NCBI GenBank assembly: GCA_020726505.1
Contig: JAHLEZ010000005.1
Span: forward strand, 1,798,001-1,862,000
Origin: Leptodontidium sp. MPI-SDFR-AT-0119
Taxonomy: Eukaryota; Ascomycota; Leotiomycetes; Helotiales; Leptodontidiaceae
Reading direction: 5' to 3'
Length of the DNA stretch: 64,000 nt
Below the pieces are notes generated by a model. That model was not told the origin of the DNA. It made no database searches and saw only the letters and a list, made by a program, of their open reading frames with translations. Positions 47,220 to 58,900 of this stretch are shown in pieces. Each line of letters opens with the position of its first letter. Within the stretch, counting starts at the first letter, position 1. Made by a program: the position numbers and the translations under genes.

Positions 47220-47229
47220 CACAGGCAGC

Positions 47230-47306
47230 TCGAGAACAGACTAGTTCAAGAACAGACTAGTTCGATGACAGACCAGCCAGTTCGAAGACAGACTAGTTCG
47301 AGAACG
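47230..47306 (+). repeat. Tandem array of a 16-bp unit upstream of the 47475 gene
   Basis: About four and a half units of roughly CRAGAACAGACTAGTT; one unit is expanded to 20 bp. It ends about 170 bp before the start codon and 77 bp before a TATA box. Confidence 0.85.
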
Positions 47307-47382
47307 GGATGGTTTCGAGCACAGACCCTCCCTTCCTCTGGGCAATACTGGTGGTACCGTAATCTTGTCCATTTCCATTTGA

Positions 47383-47390
47383 TATATAAA
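47383..47390 (+). promoter_or_regulatory. TATA box of the repeat-bearing membrane protein gene
   Basis: TATATAAA, 85 bp before the ATG at 47475. It is preceded by the 16-bp tandem array and followed by an AACGC-rich leader. Confidence 0.55.
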
Positions 47391-47474
47391 CAAACCTACC
47401 TAGGTATTCAACACAACGCAACGCAACGAAACGCAACCGCAAATCGAGACTTTGGACACTCCTGAAGACCCAAG

Positions 47475-48227
47475 ATGTGGAAGTACCAGAGCTTCGGCCC
47501 AACTGGGTCTAGCGCCCAAGTTCAACGTGACCTGCGCGGAGCGCTTGGATACCTTCACCTTCCCCGTCCCACTGCCACTGCCACTGCCACCCCCACTGCA
47601 GCTCCGGCTTCTGCAGGTAAATTTACTCGTACCCACGTCGACGCGCCCCCACCCCCTTACACAGCATCCCAATCAGAACCCGCAACAGCACCCGCAGGAA
47701 AAGCCCCAATGGCGGATGCCCCAGGAAACTACCAGCAAGGTGGCCAGTCCCAGTCCTGGTACACCGTTGCTAGACCCGCTGCCTACCCCCCTGACCTGGA
47801 AGCAGGTCCTCCTCTCAGTCTTCTCGGTGCTCTTGCATTGGGTCTCGAGGACAGCCATCGGGATGGTTTCGCCGGCTCCGTTCGCAACGTCCTGGCCGAT
47901 TTCTTCGCCTTCGTAACCGGCATCCTGACCATGCTCCTCAACTTCGTAGACGGCAACCTGGCTGGACTCCGCAGCTTCGCAGACGGCAACCTGACTGGAC
48001 TCCGCAGCTTCGCAGACGGCAACCTGACCGGACTCCGCAACTTCGCAGTCTTCATCGGCACCAACCTCGGCAGATTCCTCAGAAAAGCCTTGAAGACGCT
48101 CTATCTTACTGCTGTCCTGGGCGTCGCCCTGTTCGTGATTCTCTTCATCTGCTTTCCACCGTTCCGCGACATCGTCGCCCTTGAGCGCCCGGTCGCCGTC
48201 GCCGAAGGCCGTAAATGGTATGCATAG
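47475..48227 (+). CDS. Small membrane protein with three 11-residue repeats, unrecognised
   Basis: I do not recognise this 250-residue protein. It has an Ala/Pro/Thr-rich N-terminus with a PPPPYT motif (a PPxY site of the kind bound by Rsp5/Nedd4 WW domains) near residue 60. An amphipathic stretch follows (residues ~115-157), then three near-identical repeats of DGNLTGLRSFA (residues 159-191, DNA repeats of 33 bp at 47949-48047). One transmembrane helix (TLYLTAVLGVALFVILFICF, ~208-227) precedes a short C-terminal tail. There is no signal peptide, so a tail-anchored or type II topology is likely (inference). An in-frame GTAAAT...TTACACAG stretch of 48 bp (about 47617-47664) could be an optional intron that would remove most of the PPPPY segment. 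A TATA box and good ATG context support a real gene. Confidence 0.6.
   Translation: MWKYQSFGPTGSSAQVQRDLRGALGYLHLPRPTATATATPTAAPASAGKFTRTHVDAPPPPYTASQSEPATAPAGKAPMADAPGNYQQGGQSQSWYTVARPAAYPPDLEAGPPLSLLGALALGLEDSHRDGFAGSVRNVLADFFAFVTGILTMLLNFVDGNLAGLRSFADGNLTGLRSFADGNLTGLRNFAVFIGTNLGRFLRKALKTLYLTAVLGVALFVILFICFPPFRDIVALERPVAVAEGRKWYA
47949..48047 (+). repeat. Three 33-bp tandem repeats inside the coding region
   Basis: Units at 47949-47981, 47982-48014 and 48015-48047 differ at one to three bases each and keep the reading frame, encoding DGN-L-GLR-FA three times. Confidence 0.95.
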
Positions 48228-49931
48228 ACCTCCCTCCATGCGACTCCGATAAAATAAAGCTAATTGAAATTCAGCTACCGATTCCTCCATCGGCTAGTTT
48301 CGCATTTCATAGGCACTGCAAGGTAGAGGGCCATTGGTTTGCGGTCGCACGCGCTCGGCTGTGGACTTCAACAAATGATTCTTCTTTTCCAGCATTTCTC
48401 GATATGTTGTTATGGATTGCAATGCGGTTGGAGATCTCATGCATTTGGGATTTGACATGCGCGTTTTCAGCCTGAGATACGGATCGTTATGCATACGGAT
48501 GGTGTTTTGGGAGGCTTGGGTGTCTACCGTTTTTCGCATTGGTTTTCTAGCATTGGCATTGGCATTGGTATTGGGATTGGGCATAGTGGGCAGCAGCTTG
48601 TTGATACCAATTTCATCAATCATCATTGACCTTCGAACAGCATCCGGTGTCTGTACTAGAATTGTGACACCTTAAGCACTTACCGCGCCTCCAGAATGGT
48701 TTATTCATTCATTGATTGACCTTCGGCACAACTCCATCCCCCTCACATGGGTTTGTCTCCCAAAGGTAAAGAAAGTGCTTACCACAAGGCCCAAAGCCTC
48801 CGAATTCTCCACGAACCTGAATCCACAATTCCTAAATCTCTTATTCGAGCTGTTAGGTCGAATCTAGTTGGTGTCTGGAGTTGATCAAACAGTTACTTGC
48901 CGTTACTTAGTGTCAACTCAGAGCATAGGGTATGTAGACGATGGGTCCTATTGTATCCCTTATCTACAGTTCTGTGAAGCATTACGAGACCCGGCAACTG
49001 GAACGAGTCACCTACGCCAAACAATTGGCATACTCCTTGTGCGTTCATTCCTACCTATGCGGCAGACTACAGTCAGGATTTCGACTACCATTAGCAGCAA
49101 AAGTTGGACCCTCAAGATTGAGGACCTAGGTAGGTAATGGAGGTGAGATGAGCGTCAAACAAAACCCCGAGATCCGTACCTATTCTCTTACCCAGAGCGC
49201 TTCTTTTAGAGTCTCCTTTCAATTTATCATTTTTCCAGATAATTTACTACTTCTGCAAGAGAGTCAGTCTTCTTGGATATTCGAGCCAACGCAGAGGACT
49301 GGCTGAACTGGATTGGATTGGCTCTCAATTCGGAAAGGCCTGTCATTACCCCAGCCACTGGATTATTAGTCCAGCGCAGCACAGCGCAGAGCGGTCCACC
49401 AGCAGCCTCGTGGTCAGAACAGAACCATCCTCTCCCTCCGTCCCTCCCTCCTGTTCCCTCCAGGGATATACTTCGCTCATCATACCCCTTCCCCTTCCCT
49501 GATTTTCATTATCGCTGCGCATTAATCCTGCGCGATTGTGGGTTTGGCTCTTATCGCCTGGTCCCTTTGGCTTCCACTCCTTTGAACCTCCGCGATTGGC
49601 GCCATAAGCTTTCTACTCCTCCAATCAACGGTACTTTTGATTCCACTTCGCGCGACGACGCTGGACCGACGACATCGGCTTCGAAGCTTACACCAGTCGC
49701 AACTCTCCATCGCGAGGCCAGCGAGTGCTATCTGGTAAGTCGCAAAGTTATTCCGCTGGAGTGATGAATGCGCCAGTTGCGCGTTATAGCCCATATTGCT
49801 TTGCTGACTTGGTGTTGGGAAAAAGCGCGCTCCACGTATTCCTTCTCGAGATCTTCCGCGGCGCCGTCGGAACTCAACAATATCATCGATCTCAACATAT
49901 TCCTCCTACATACTTGTAATACATAGCCTCA
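48228..49931. other. 1.7 kb region upstream of the Bqt4-like gene
   Basis: No gene supported. A 163-codon frame (49273-49764) starts only at TTG and has Ser/Pro-rich composition without motifs. A GTAAGT at 49735 suggests this is a spliced 5' leader of the next gene rather than coding. Confidence 0.5.
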
Positions 49932-51291
49932 ATGGTGTCTTCTCGTCGACTTCCAGACCGGGTCAATCCCCTCATGACCGATGCTGTCCCTGAATGTAAG
50001 ACGCGACACTTGCGACAACGGCTTCAGAAATTGACACGAGACAGATTCCATCCTCGTTTCGCGCCGCCGACTTGGCCAAACTGATCTTACTGTGAAGGCT
50101 GGTCAAGTTGGAACCTCAAATTCGACGAAGCCAAAGAACTTAGGCACTTTTGATTATGCACACCTGCGAGCACCTCTCCCCAAGGGCATCGTCTCTGGCA
50201 TTTTTAAGCCTTCTCCAGCATCATACTTCTTGATGCGACGAAGCCACGATGGTTATATCAGCGCAACTGGCATGTTCAAAGCGGCTTTCCCATACGCAGA
50301 GGTCGCTGAGGAGGAACAAGAGAGAAAGTACGTCAAGAGTTTGGAGAGTACGAGCACGGATGAGACAGCTGGCAACGTTTGGATTTCACCTCACGACGCT
50401 CTCGAACTTGCCGAAGAATATCAGATCCTTCCTTGGATCAAGGCATTATTGGACAATACACCCATTGAGACCAACCCAACCAAGGATGCCACTCCAAAGA
50501 CAATCTCCCCGCCTCCCAGCTTCTTGATGCCACAAGATTATCTAGCTGCGCCAACCCCAAGCCGTGGTCGTCCTCGCAGAGCAGCTTCACCAAGCAAGAT
50601 TGCATCACCAAGGAAGACTGTCGGTTCGACGCGGACAAGAAAGACCAGGGCTACATCGGAGTCTGTTAAGTCAGAATCTGTCGAGCCTTCTGTTCAGACT
50701 GCTAGCGAGAATCTCAATAAGTCACTGAAAGCAGCAGCAGCTGAGACCAATGGCGAGGCTGGGGATGAAGCAGAAGCGGAAGCGGATACCCAAACTAAGC
50801 TGGTCAAGGCAAAGGAGGAGACAATAGACGAGGAGCCTGTGGTTCGCGTTCATGTGGACACCGATGTTGAGGTGAAGGGCGACTCGGAGATCACTCACAC
50901 TCATGTTGAAGTTGAAATGCCAGTTGGTTTCGCCGAGCTGCCACTTCCAGAAGACACCGAGGCGATGATCGCTAAGGCTAAGGAAATGGTCGAGGCGGCT
51001 GTACAAGGCCAAAAAGAAGAACCAGCCGCTCTACCACGGAGAAGCAAACGCAAGGTTGAGGAAGCAGAAGATGAAGAGAACGAAGAGGCAACCGAAGTCG
51101 TTGCTCAAGCCCCTGCAAAGAAGGCCAAGACAGAGGTTGCAGAGCTCAAGAAGGAGCGCATCAAGACTCGAGCATTGCTTGGAATCAGTGCTACATTGGC
51201 TCTCGGGTACGTTCTATCTATCTACGCGATGAAGAACTCTGCTAACTTACATTCCAGCGCTGCGGTGCAATATGCCTTTAATGCATTCTAA
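49932..51291 (+). CDS. Bqt4-like inner nuclear membrane protein with APSES/KilA-N domain
   Basis: Three exons (49932-49995, 50045-51206, 51258-51291; introns 49 and 51 bp) give 419 residues. The start MVSSRRLPDRVNPLMTD and RRRLGQTDLTVK agree with my memory of orthologues and confirm the small first exon. An APSES/KilA-N domain at ~60-160 has the diagnostic core SYFLMRRSHDGYISATGMFK and AAFPYAEVAEEEQERKYVKS. The middle is Ser/Lys/Glu-rich with an AT-hook-like RGRPRRA (~180). The C-terminus ends in a hydrophobic helix beginning ALLGISATLALG. In fission yeast Bqt4 this layout anchors telomeres at the nuclear envelope. Fungal databases often call it an APSES transcription factor, but the terminal membrane helix favours a Bqt4 role. 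The last intron is in-frame and falls inside the membrane helix. Confidence 0.8.
51207..51257 (+). other. In-frame intron within the membrane helix of the Bqt4-like protein
   Basis: Fifty-one bases from GTACGT to TTCCAG, no stop. Splicing gives ...ALGAAVQYAFNAF; retention gives ...ALGYVLSIYAMKNSANLHSS plus the same end. Confidence 0.75.
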
Positions 51292-51998
51292 AGGGAAGGT
51301 CAAGGTAGACTAGACCGGGAAACCCATTTCGTCGTCTCTTGATATTGCGGGGTTTTTTCTGGCGTTTGTTCATGAGTGTGCGTAAGGGTTGAAGGCTACA
51401 TACATAACATGGGGCGCTTTTGTTTGCTCTATGTTCGAGTCTTTGCTGGATACCCTCCCTGACGCTGTGTTGGTGTTCGGTTACAATGCAGCTTCGCACC
51501 ACACCACCACCCACCACCGCCCCCCAACCCAAAACACAAAAATTTGCTCCCCATTGTTTGGTAGTAGAACCTGGACCCCTTCACTTGGGTCAGTCATGTT
51601 TGATAGTCACTTTTTTTAATTTCAATGTTCAGACTTTAAATCCTGAGGGCTGATGAGTTGCATGCCTGCTTGCTTGCTGGCTGTTTTGTGAGGTGTGAGT
51701 ATGTGTGAGGTTGAGGTTGAGGAGGAGGAGGAGGGGGGGTTCGTTCTTTCTTCATCCGGAGCCGACGTCACGTGCTTGAGATGACTTCCTTTCGTTCCTT
51801 CCTCTCTTGGTTTTGGCTGTGGAGGCAACTTCCAAATGGACCTCCTGTCAGAGGCCTGATTCTTCTCTCCTCACATATCAACATCATCATCGCCATCGTC
51901 ATCTCAACCACAGAAAGACATTCAATCCGTCTACCCACCCATCTCTCTCTCCATCATCACCAGATGATCACCATCTCCTCCACAAACATCAAGCCACC
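51292..51998. other. Intergenic region, promoter of the 1256-residue gene
   Basis: No gene seen. A homopurine GAGGAGGAGG tract near 51715-51740 and a CATCATCACC-rich leader precede the ATG at 51999. Confidence 0.5.
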
Positions 51999-54900
51999 AT
52001 GGCTTCCGAGGCTGCAAATCCTCAGCACCACACAGAACACAAGCCAGACCCCAAGAAGCAGAAGCAGAAGCACATCTCACCGGTAATAACGCAGGATCTG
52101 TCTAGATATACACCGCAACGCCATTTCTGGAGCGCGAATAGACGGAGTATGAAGAAGTCTAGACGAGTGGAAGTATGGCGAGATGAGATAGTGACGAAAC
52201 GTAATGCTGCTACACTGGGGAGGGGTGATGTCGAGGAGAATGACGTTGTGGAGGAGGGAAGGATAGGTGTGGCGGGTTTACCTTCTGAGGCGGAGATGTT
52301 ACCTGAAGGAGAGGGGAGTGAGTCTCGAATTGATCTCCTGGTTCGAGATGCTGTGGTTTGCAATAGCTATACCACGACTGCTCGTCCTACAGTGAGGGTG
52401 ACTAATTATACGGAAGAAACACGAACACCTGTTCCTGGTGCATCTTCCAGAGTTGAGAACTTAAGGCGCAGCGAGAGTAGCGAGTCTCGAATTGACTTTC
52501 CCGTTCGAGATGCTGCGGTTGAGAATAGCACCACCACACCGGGTCCATCTACAGTGAAGCTTGCTAGAAGTACACCACGTACGATCCTTCTCAGAGGATT
52601 CTCACGAGATGGAAGTACCGTGCTTCGAACAGCACGTACAGCTCCTCGGGTTCGCAATGTTGCAGCGAGCGCTATCAGATGGCGAGAGACCCCTGTTCAA
52701 GAACCAATTGTCGTTGTTCCACCGCCTCCGCCTCCAGCTCCGATTCTCCCTACGCCGAACAAGAAATTACCTGTGAGGACGTACAAAACGCAGGCGAGGT
52801 CTACGCTCCCGGAGCCGTCTCGGCGTAGTATTACTGGTCACCGATGCGAAGATGTAGGTGGAGATGTTGTTAATGTTGAAGCGGAAGAGAAGAATGTAAA
52901 GAATGGATATGATTTGGAGCCTAGTACGAGTAGCTTCCAATATCCCGAGGATGGTTTGCCGCTTATTATGCCACAAGAGAACAGGACTTTGGAGGATTAC
53001 CTCCGTCATGGACAGCGGGCTTCGACTGTGAGAGGTGTGGGCCGGAATGTACTGCCGATTGGTGTATCGCGGTCTGATGAGGAGAGTGAAGTGGAGCAAG
53101 ACGAAGATGAAGAGGATATAGAAGCGGGAGAAGATGAGAAGGTTGAAGATGAGGTTGACGAAGAGGTTGGCGAGGAGCAAAATCACGTCCTTGACGAGTA
53201 AGTCCTCTCTTCTGCCCTCCCCGGCTTCCTTCCAGCAACCCCCATGTAGTAACGAAAGCCGTTCGCTCCTCAAAATTCCCCTCATGGATCTGCAAAATGC
53301 CCTTGCTAACGTAGAATTTTTTGTAGTGAGCCGCTGAGTGAAATGGAGATCCAGCTCCTAGGCATGGGTGGCAGCGACGATGGGAACCATCTCACTTCTG
53401 CTTCCCCGAGTCCCAAACGACTACGAGTAGCGGATGGTTTCGAATCAACCGACGGCGAAAAGCGGAACAATGGAGGAGACAGCGCTCCTGAAGATACTGA
53501 CGAACAAATGCCTGTCAAGAAGAGACGAACAGAGCGTCGAGTACCCAGTGCAGAAACTCGGAAGGCTGCATTACACAGGTTGAATGACAGTAGGGCAGCA
53601 AAAGCTACAAGGCAGACCAGCGACATTGCTACAGTGGTTGTGACGAAGACTAAAAGACCCAAGAAGACTAAGAAGGAGAAGTCAGCGAAGCAACCTCGTC
53701 GTCTTCCAGTGGACGGCGAGCTGTTAACAGGCCCAGAAAGGTTGGATGGCTCGGACATAGAAGCTGCAATCGGTAAGTGGCCGACTGTATCAGATGAGAA
53801 TACGTACTGACTGCAATGTCATTCAAGCTCCACCACTAGAGCTATCGCAGGACCCTATCTCCCAGATCTTCGATAGCGAGGACGGAGACGATACAAGACG
53901 GAACCGCCCCATGTCTATAAATATCAAGAAGCCCAAGGGTTTTGGGAAGGTGGATACCTCACTATTCCGCATGCCAGAGCGTCCACAACTCCAGGACCAA
54001 ATTGCGCAAAATATCAATTTCTCGGATGGTTTTAGCGGAAAAGAAAGAGAGCCCATCGGAAGATTGATGCCCGTCAAACAGCCTAACAGACGAAAGCAAA
54101 CCTGTCAGAATCTTCCCATTAGGTATGGTGAGCTTTCTCTAGTCAGTGAGAGATCTACAGAGGAGACACCAGAGGAACCTCGCCGCCGTCATAAAAAGAG
54201 CCACAAGTCAAAGAACGCGGTCTCCCGAAGCGTAGTTCCACCACATGACAACGAGCCAATGCTCCTGGATGAGGAAGAGGAGCCCCAGCATATCAACCCA
54301 ATGTTCCAAAACCTGGAAACAACACACGAAGCAGCAAAACCACGAACTCCAATCATTGCAGATCAAAGCATGCTATCCTCGACTCCTGCTGGCAATACCT
54401 CACCATTAAAGAACAAGTCGCAAAAGTTCCGTCATGGCCTGAAAGATTTCCAGCAAGTACAAACGAAAGCTGCGTCACAAATACCAGCTGCTGGATACCA
54501 TCAGGAAGCTGATGTTCCACAACCACCAAGCACGATCCCCATGCTGGTCCAGACCGAAAAGCAGAGAGGTAACGACCAGATTGCCTCACAAGAAATCAGT
54601 CTCGTTGTCATGAAGCGACCCAATCACCATGGCGACGAGAAGAACGAGAAGTCCGAGAGTGATGATCAAGAACTCGCAGATGATGAAGAACAGGAAAGTA
54701 GCAATGAAAGCGAATCCGACGAAGATAAGCCTTACCTGCCAACCTCCGAGAATGAAGATGATGAAGATGCCCAGGAGTTGGATGTCACTGACGAGCTCGA
54801 TCTGGAGCCAGAAACAGAAACTGTAACTTATGAGGATGGCCGTGCAGAACCCGAAGTGAATCTCAATGATCAAGTGGGTGATTCTGGTGACATGCCAGCA

Positions 54901-55953
54901 GGCCACCATGAAGAGGAACATTCAGTGCAAGAGCCCTCTGCCGTGCGAACTCCCAGAGGTGGCGTAGCTATGTTTCAACCACACCTACAAGAGATTGCAA
55001 ATCTAGTGTTAGAGATACAACAGCATACAGAGTTGGAAAAGGCACGGCTTAAAGAGAAAAGTCAGACGCCTCTATCCAGCAAGCGAGCGAGAACTACATA
55101 CCCATCGAAGGTGCGAAGCCAGGAGTCTCGCTCAAGTCAACAACTGGCTGTCACAAATCATGCCCTCAACTCGGCGAAAACAGAAATACCTTCAAGCCAA
55201 CTAACACAACACAACACTCATGATTTTGACAGTTCTTGGCGGCCTCGGGTTCCTGATACAAGAGGGCCTGCCATGCAGGTTGATGAAGAGATTGATGACA
55301 GCGCGACACCACCAAGAGAACGTGAAAGAGCCGCTCGATCCCGCATCCGCTCTCTGAGGAGATGGTCAAGTACCAGAAGTCAGTCTTTATATGTTGTGGA
55401 TGAAATACCTGAAACTGCATCTTTTGAGGAACCACCTGCTATGGTGCATGACAGCCAAGCAGGCTCTATTATTCTCGGGGACACCCAGAACTTCCATCGA
55501 TCCTTCCCAGCCGATATCCCAGAGACACAAGTTGAGGATGACGATGAGGAAACTCGTGTCGTTATGGTCCCAAACGTAAGCTATTTCTCCCAGGCATCTC
55601 AGAACTTGAGTCAGCCCCTCCGTGCGTCCAGAATCAACCGCACACTGTCTACTCCAACTCGAGCTCGGGAGCACTTTGAGGATGGCAATGGCTTGATGGT
55701 AGGTGGTATTAGTATATCAGCGGCACTTCAATACAAGGTGTCCCCAACCAAAAGTTCATCGAATCGAAAACTGGGTCAGCGGCAGACAGCAAGCCAACAG
55801 CGGACACCAAGTCAAAATAGAAGTCTGAGAGAGATAACCAGATCAGCTAGTGCGGGGTTGGGAACTTTGCCTGGGAGTGCGGGTAGGAGAACGGTGTCTT
55901 TGAAATTTGACCCACCTTTCATAAAGCTTTCCACGGCTGAGGGGACGTTGTAA
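51999..55953 (+). CDS. Large disordered, probably nuclear protein of unknown function
   Basis: Three exons (51999-53197, 53327-53772, 53828-55953; introns 129 and 55 bp) join in phase to 1256 residues, so the apparent separate frames are one gene. I do not recognise the family. The N-terminal ~130 residues are basic and polar (HKPDPKKQKQKHISP, RRSMKKSRRVEVWRDE). Then come two related blocks containing SRIDLLVRDAVV and SRIDFPVRDAAV (about 60 residues apart), a Pro run, a Glu/Asp-rich block (~370-400), a Lys-rich NLS-like patch (KTKRPKKTKKEKSAKQPRR, ~525), a second acidic block (~820-870) and a Ser/Arg-rich C-terminus. That end holds short conserved-looking motifs (MVVGG-like GNGLMVGGISISAALQYKVSP and VSLKFDPPFIKLS). 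A chromatin or genome-maintenance role is plausible but only inferred. Confidence 0.7.
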
Positions 55954-58900
55954 GTGAAAATTTTGTGGATTTTGGAGGCATAATTTTGTGCGAAAAACAG
56001 TTGTATTTTAAAAAAGGAGGGGGTATGTGTAATTTGGCTGGAGAGTTGGCATGTTTTATGGGATGTATGGTCAGTATGGAAGAATATTTGCTATCCTGAC
56101 TATCTCTTAACATATTGCTATGTAGCATCTGTGAAAGCTTTCTGGTGGGCTGAAGTCTTTGCTGCAATTAGATAGATGTCTGATGTCTCGAACCAATCAA
56201 GATATTTGTAACGCGCCAGTCTCAAAAACGAACAGTGTCTGGAGGCAATGTGGTGCTGCAGCGAATGGCTAGTCACTTGAGTCCACGGAAGAAGCAGCTA
56301 CTACTCGGGTAGGTAGGTATAAATACCCAACTACCGCTCATGATTGGGCTCATCATGAGCAGAGAACGATCCGTCTAACTCCGATGTGTTTCGTCTGCTC
56401 ATGATCTAGTTTTGAGCTTGTGAGCTTACTAGAGATGCGGGGATGGTGGCTGTGGCTTGTGGAATGAAGAGTTGGAAGGAGGGGGAGAGAGGGAGGAGGG
56501 TGGAAGGCGGGGAAGAAGAGTTGGGATGGGTTTGGTAGTGGGTAGTGAGGCAAGGTTTGGTGGTGAGATGAGAGCTGACAGTGAAGGGGTCAGTGAGGAG
56601 GCCAGTGGGAGTTGGCTAAAGATTTCGAGGCTTAGACGGTTTTGGAATATTAGTTAATAAAATGTCTCTTATGTCTTAAAGGATCCATAAACTCCCTCCC
56701 CCTCTCCCCCCCTGAGATATTTAGGTATTATGAGAGGTTTGTTGCTGCTGCGGATATGACTCTGGGGAGATTTCCGGATGGCAGCTTTCTTTTTTTTTGT
56801 TTAAACATGGCTGGTGGTTAGTTGAGCCCATCTCGGAGTTTTCGGGTAAAGGTATTCGATTTTCGAGACCTGCTCTTCCGTAGCAAGGGATTTAGACACA
56901 TTTCACTGTACCGCCTCCGGGGTTTGGGTGTAAGGTAAGTTTTTTTTTTTACAAAATGTGAATTTACTTGGATTTGGTAAATTGGATGAATATGGCGCCT
57001 CGTAGCTCTGCAATGAGGTATAAATACCCAACGGCTGATTTTGGAAGAAGAGAATAATAGAAAATTGGAAACACAGTGATGGCAAAGTAATGGGAGTTCA
57101 TTAATAGACGCTTCTTTGCAACTTGATTCGGAAGGTGATGATGTGATGTTGAGTGCTTAGAACCATGACCTACCCCTATACTCTTACATGTGAGCGCAAA
57201 GGACAGAAGGGGAGGAGAATGACGTGGCGCAATCACTGTCAAGAAGGGGTATACTTCTGACAGTAACGAGCTATATGACAGCAATTAAATGAGGTTGTTG
57301 CACTTGTCTCATTTCCTGAGGCGGCTTTCGGGTTCCGCACAAACGATACTAGTTATTCCACATCACACTACCCAAATGGGGTCAACGAACCAATACTTTC
57401 CCAACACGTGTACAGCAAGCATGGCATTAACTCCCAATGACGATCTCCTCTTGTTATCCATTCTACTATACACGCCGAGAACTTGCAGGAGCTGCGCTTT
57501 GGGGCGATGGCGGGAAGTGAATGTGTAAAGGGGCTATTCACGCTTGATTGCATCCACTCATAACCCTGGTACCATTGGAGTACGCATCTTTACATGCTCA
57601 CTAAAGTGCTTTTAGCGTTTCATCAATTTTTAGCGTTTCGTAGTTCGTACCCACGCGCACCGACGGCCCTACAAACCACGATACGCTCGCTGGCTGTAAC
57701 ACTCGGGACATTTACCGCACATATCTCCAGGTTTTGACTTCTGTAAACTGACTTTGATAAAAGTTATAATCGAAATTGATCATTTTGAGATTCTCCGAGG
57801 AGTCACTGTTGAAGAAGAGGAGAACCTTGTATTCGCCTTAGTAGCGGGACAATCCGCATCGTAGATCAGGAAATGCTGGTTGACCGACGCGCTCGGTTGG
57901 AGCGGAGCTGAGTGCTATCTTCGGCATCTCAGGAGAGCCAATAGACACAGTATGAAGTGTTCTCTCATAAGCTGATCCGAGCTCTGAATCAAAGGACGCA
58001 GTTAGTTTTGGCGTTACAGTTCTGATTTGCTATTGATCATTGTTGCATCAAAAAGTCAATCAATCACGGATGTCAAAATTCTTTAGTTCGGTAAAAAAGA
58101 ACTCAACTTTCTCTCTGGCTCCCTCTGACGTGTACTAGTCTAAGGGTAATTTTGTTTGGTATGGATCCCTGCCAGAGTTAGGCGTCCTCGTGCATTCTGC
58201 TACCAGTACATCTTTATTTTCATTTGCTAAGTTCTTGATCTTCTCCCATGGTCTCTCCTCGTAAATTACAATCTCACAATCTTATGGCCCCTTTCTCACG
58301 CGAGAGAGCGCCTCACAGCATCGCCTCGCATTATCCTTGTCTCATGATCTCTCGCTTCCCCAGCTTTCTCCTGATCCCCCCCCTTCCTTCTTTGGTGCTT
58401 TTCCAATCCAGCTAGTTTGAATGATATTTCTTTGATACTGACGTAGCTTCAGTTTGTGGCATTCTGATTTCGTCTCTTCACGCAATCCATGACCTTGATC
58501 GATTGGAAGCTTTCACTGAGTGTTGCACCACACAGGTAAACAAAATATATTCTAGCAGGGCAACTTCCAAAGATTACCTCACTTTTAGTGCTGACTTTGG
58601 GGAGAACTAGGAGGAAGCAGCTCCTGTGGAGAAAACCAATCAACGAGATTAGATGATACAAAATCTTCGGAGTGGACAAATCGTTGCCGTCCGTAGGCTT
58701 TCGGATTTCACATTATTCCGCAGGCAATTATGACGGAGTTTAAGACATGGCGAACCCCTGCCACTTCTGAGGAGATTAGGTTCGCGCTTAACTTTTAGCG
58801 CGAGTACAAGCTTTGATGTCATTCCGTAAGAAGTAAAGAGGGTGGTCACAGATTTCCGAACCCCGGCTTGTGTGGAAAGTTAAATAGTTTGTCTTGGAAA

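Larger units (their letters stand above)
46531..47474. other. Microsatellite-rich divergent region
   Basis: Promoters of RDI1 (minus) and the repeat-bearing membrane protein (plus). It holds GACT, TG, CAGCA, GTGAC and GAAT short tandem repeats and a 16-bp tandem array at 47230-47306. A minus frame through it (46484-47005) translates the repeats and is not a gene. Confidence 0.7.

Noticed and set aside
47230..47306. CRISPR-like array
   Set aside because: Units are directly tandem without spacers, in a eukaryotic promoter; it is an ordinary minisatellite.
49273..49764. 163-codon plus frame upstream of the Bqt4-like gene
   Set aside because: No ATG at its start, Ser/Pro-rich filler composition, and a splice donor inside suggests a 5' leader.
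53343..53810. Separate small gene between two larger frames
   Set aside because: Splice sites at 53197/53327 and 53772/53828 join it in phase to both neighbours, making one 1256-residue protein.
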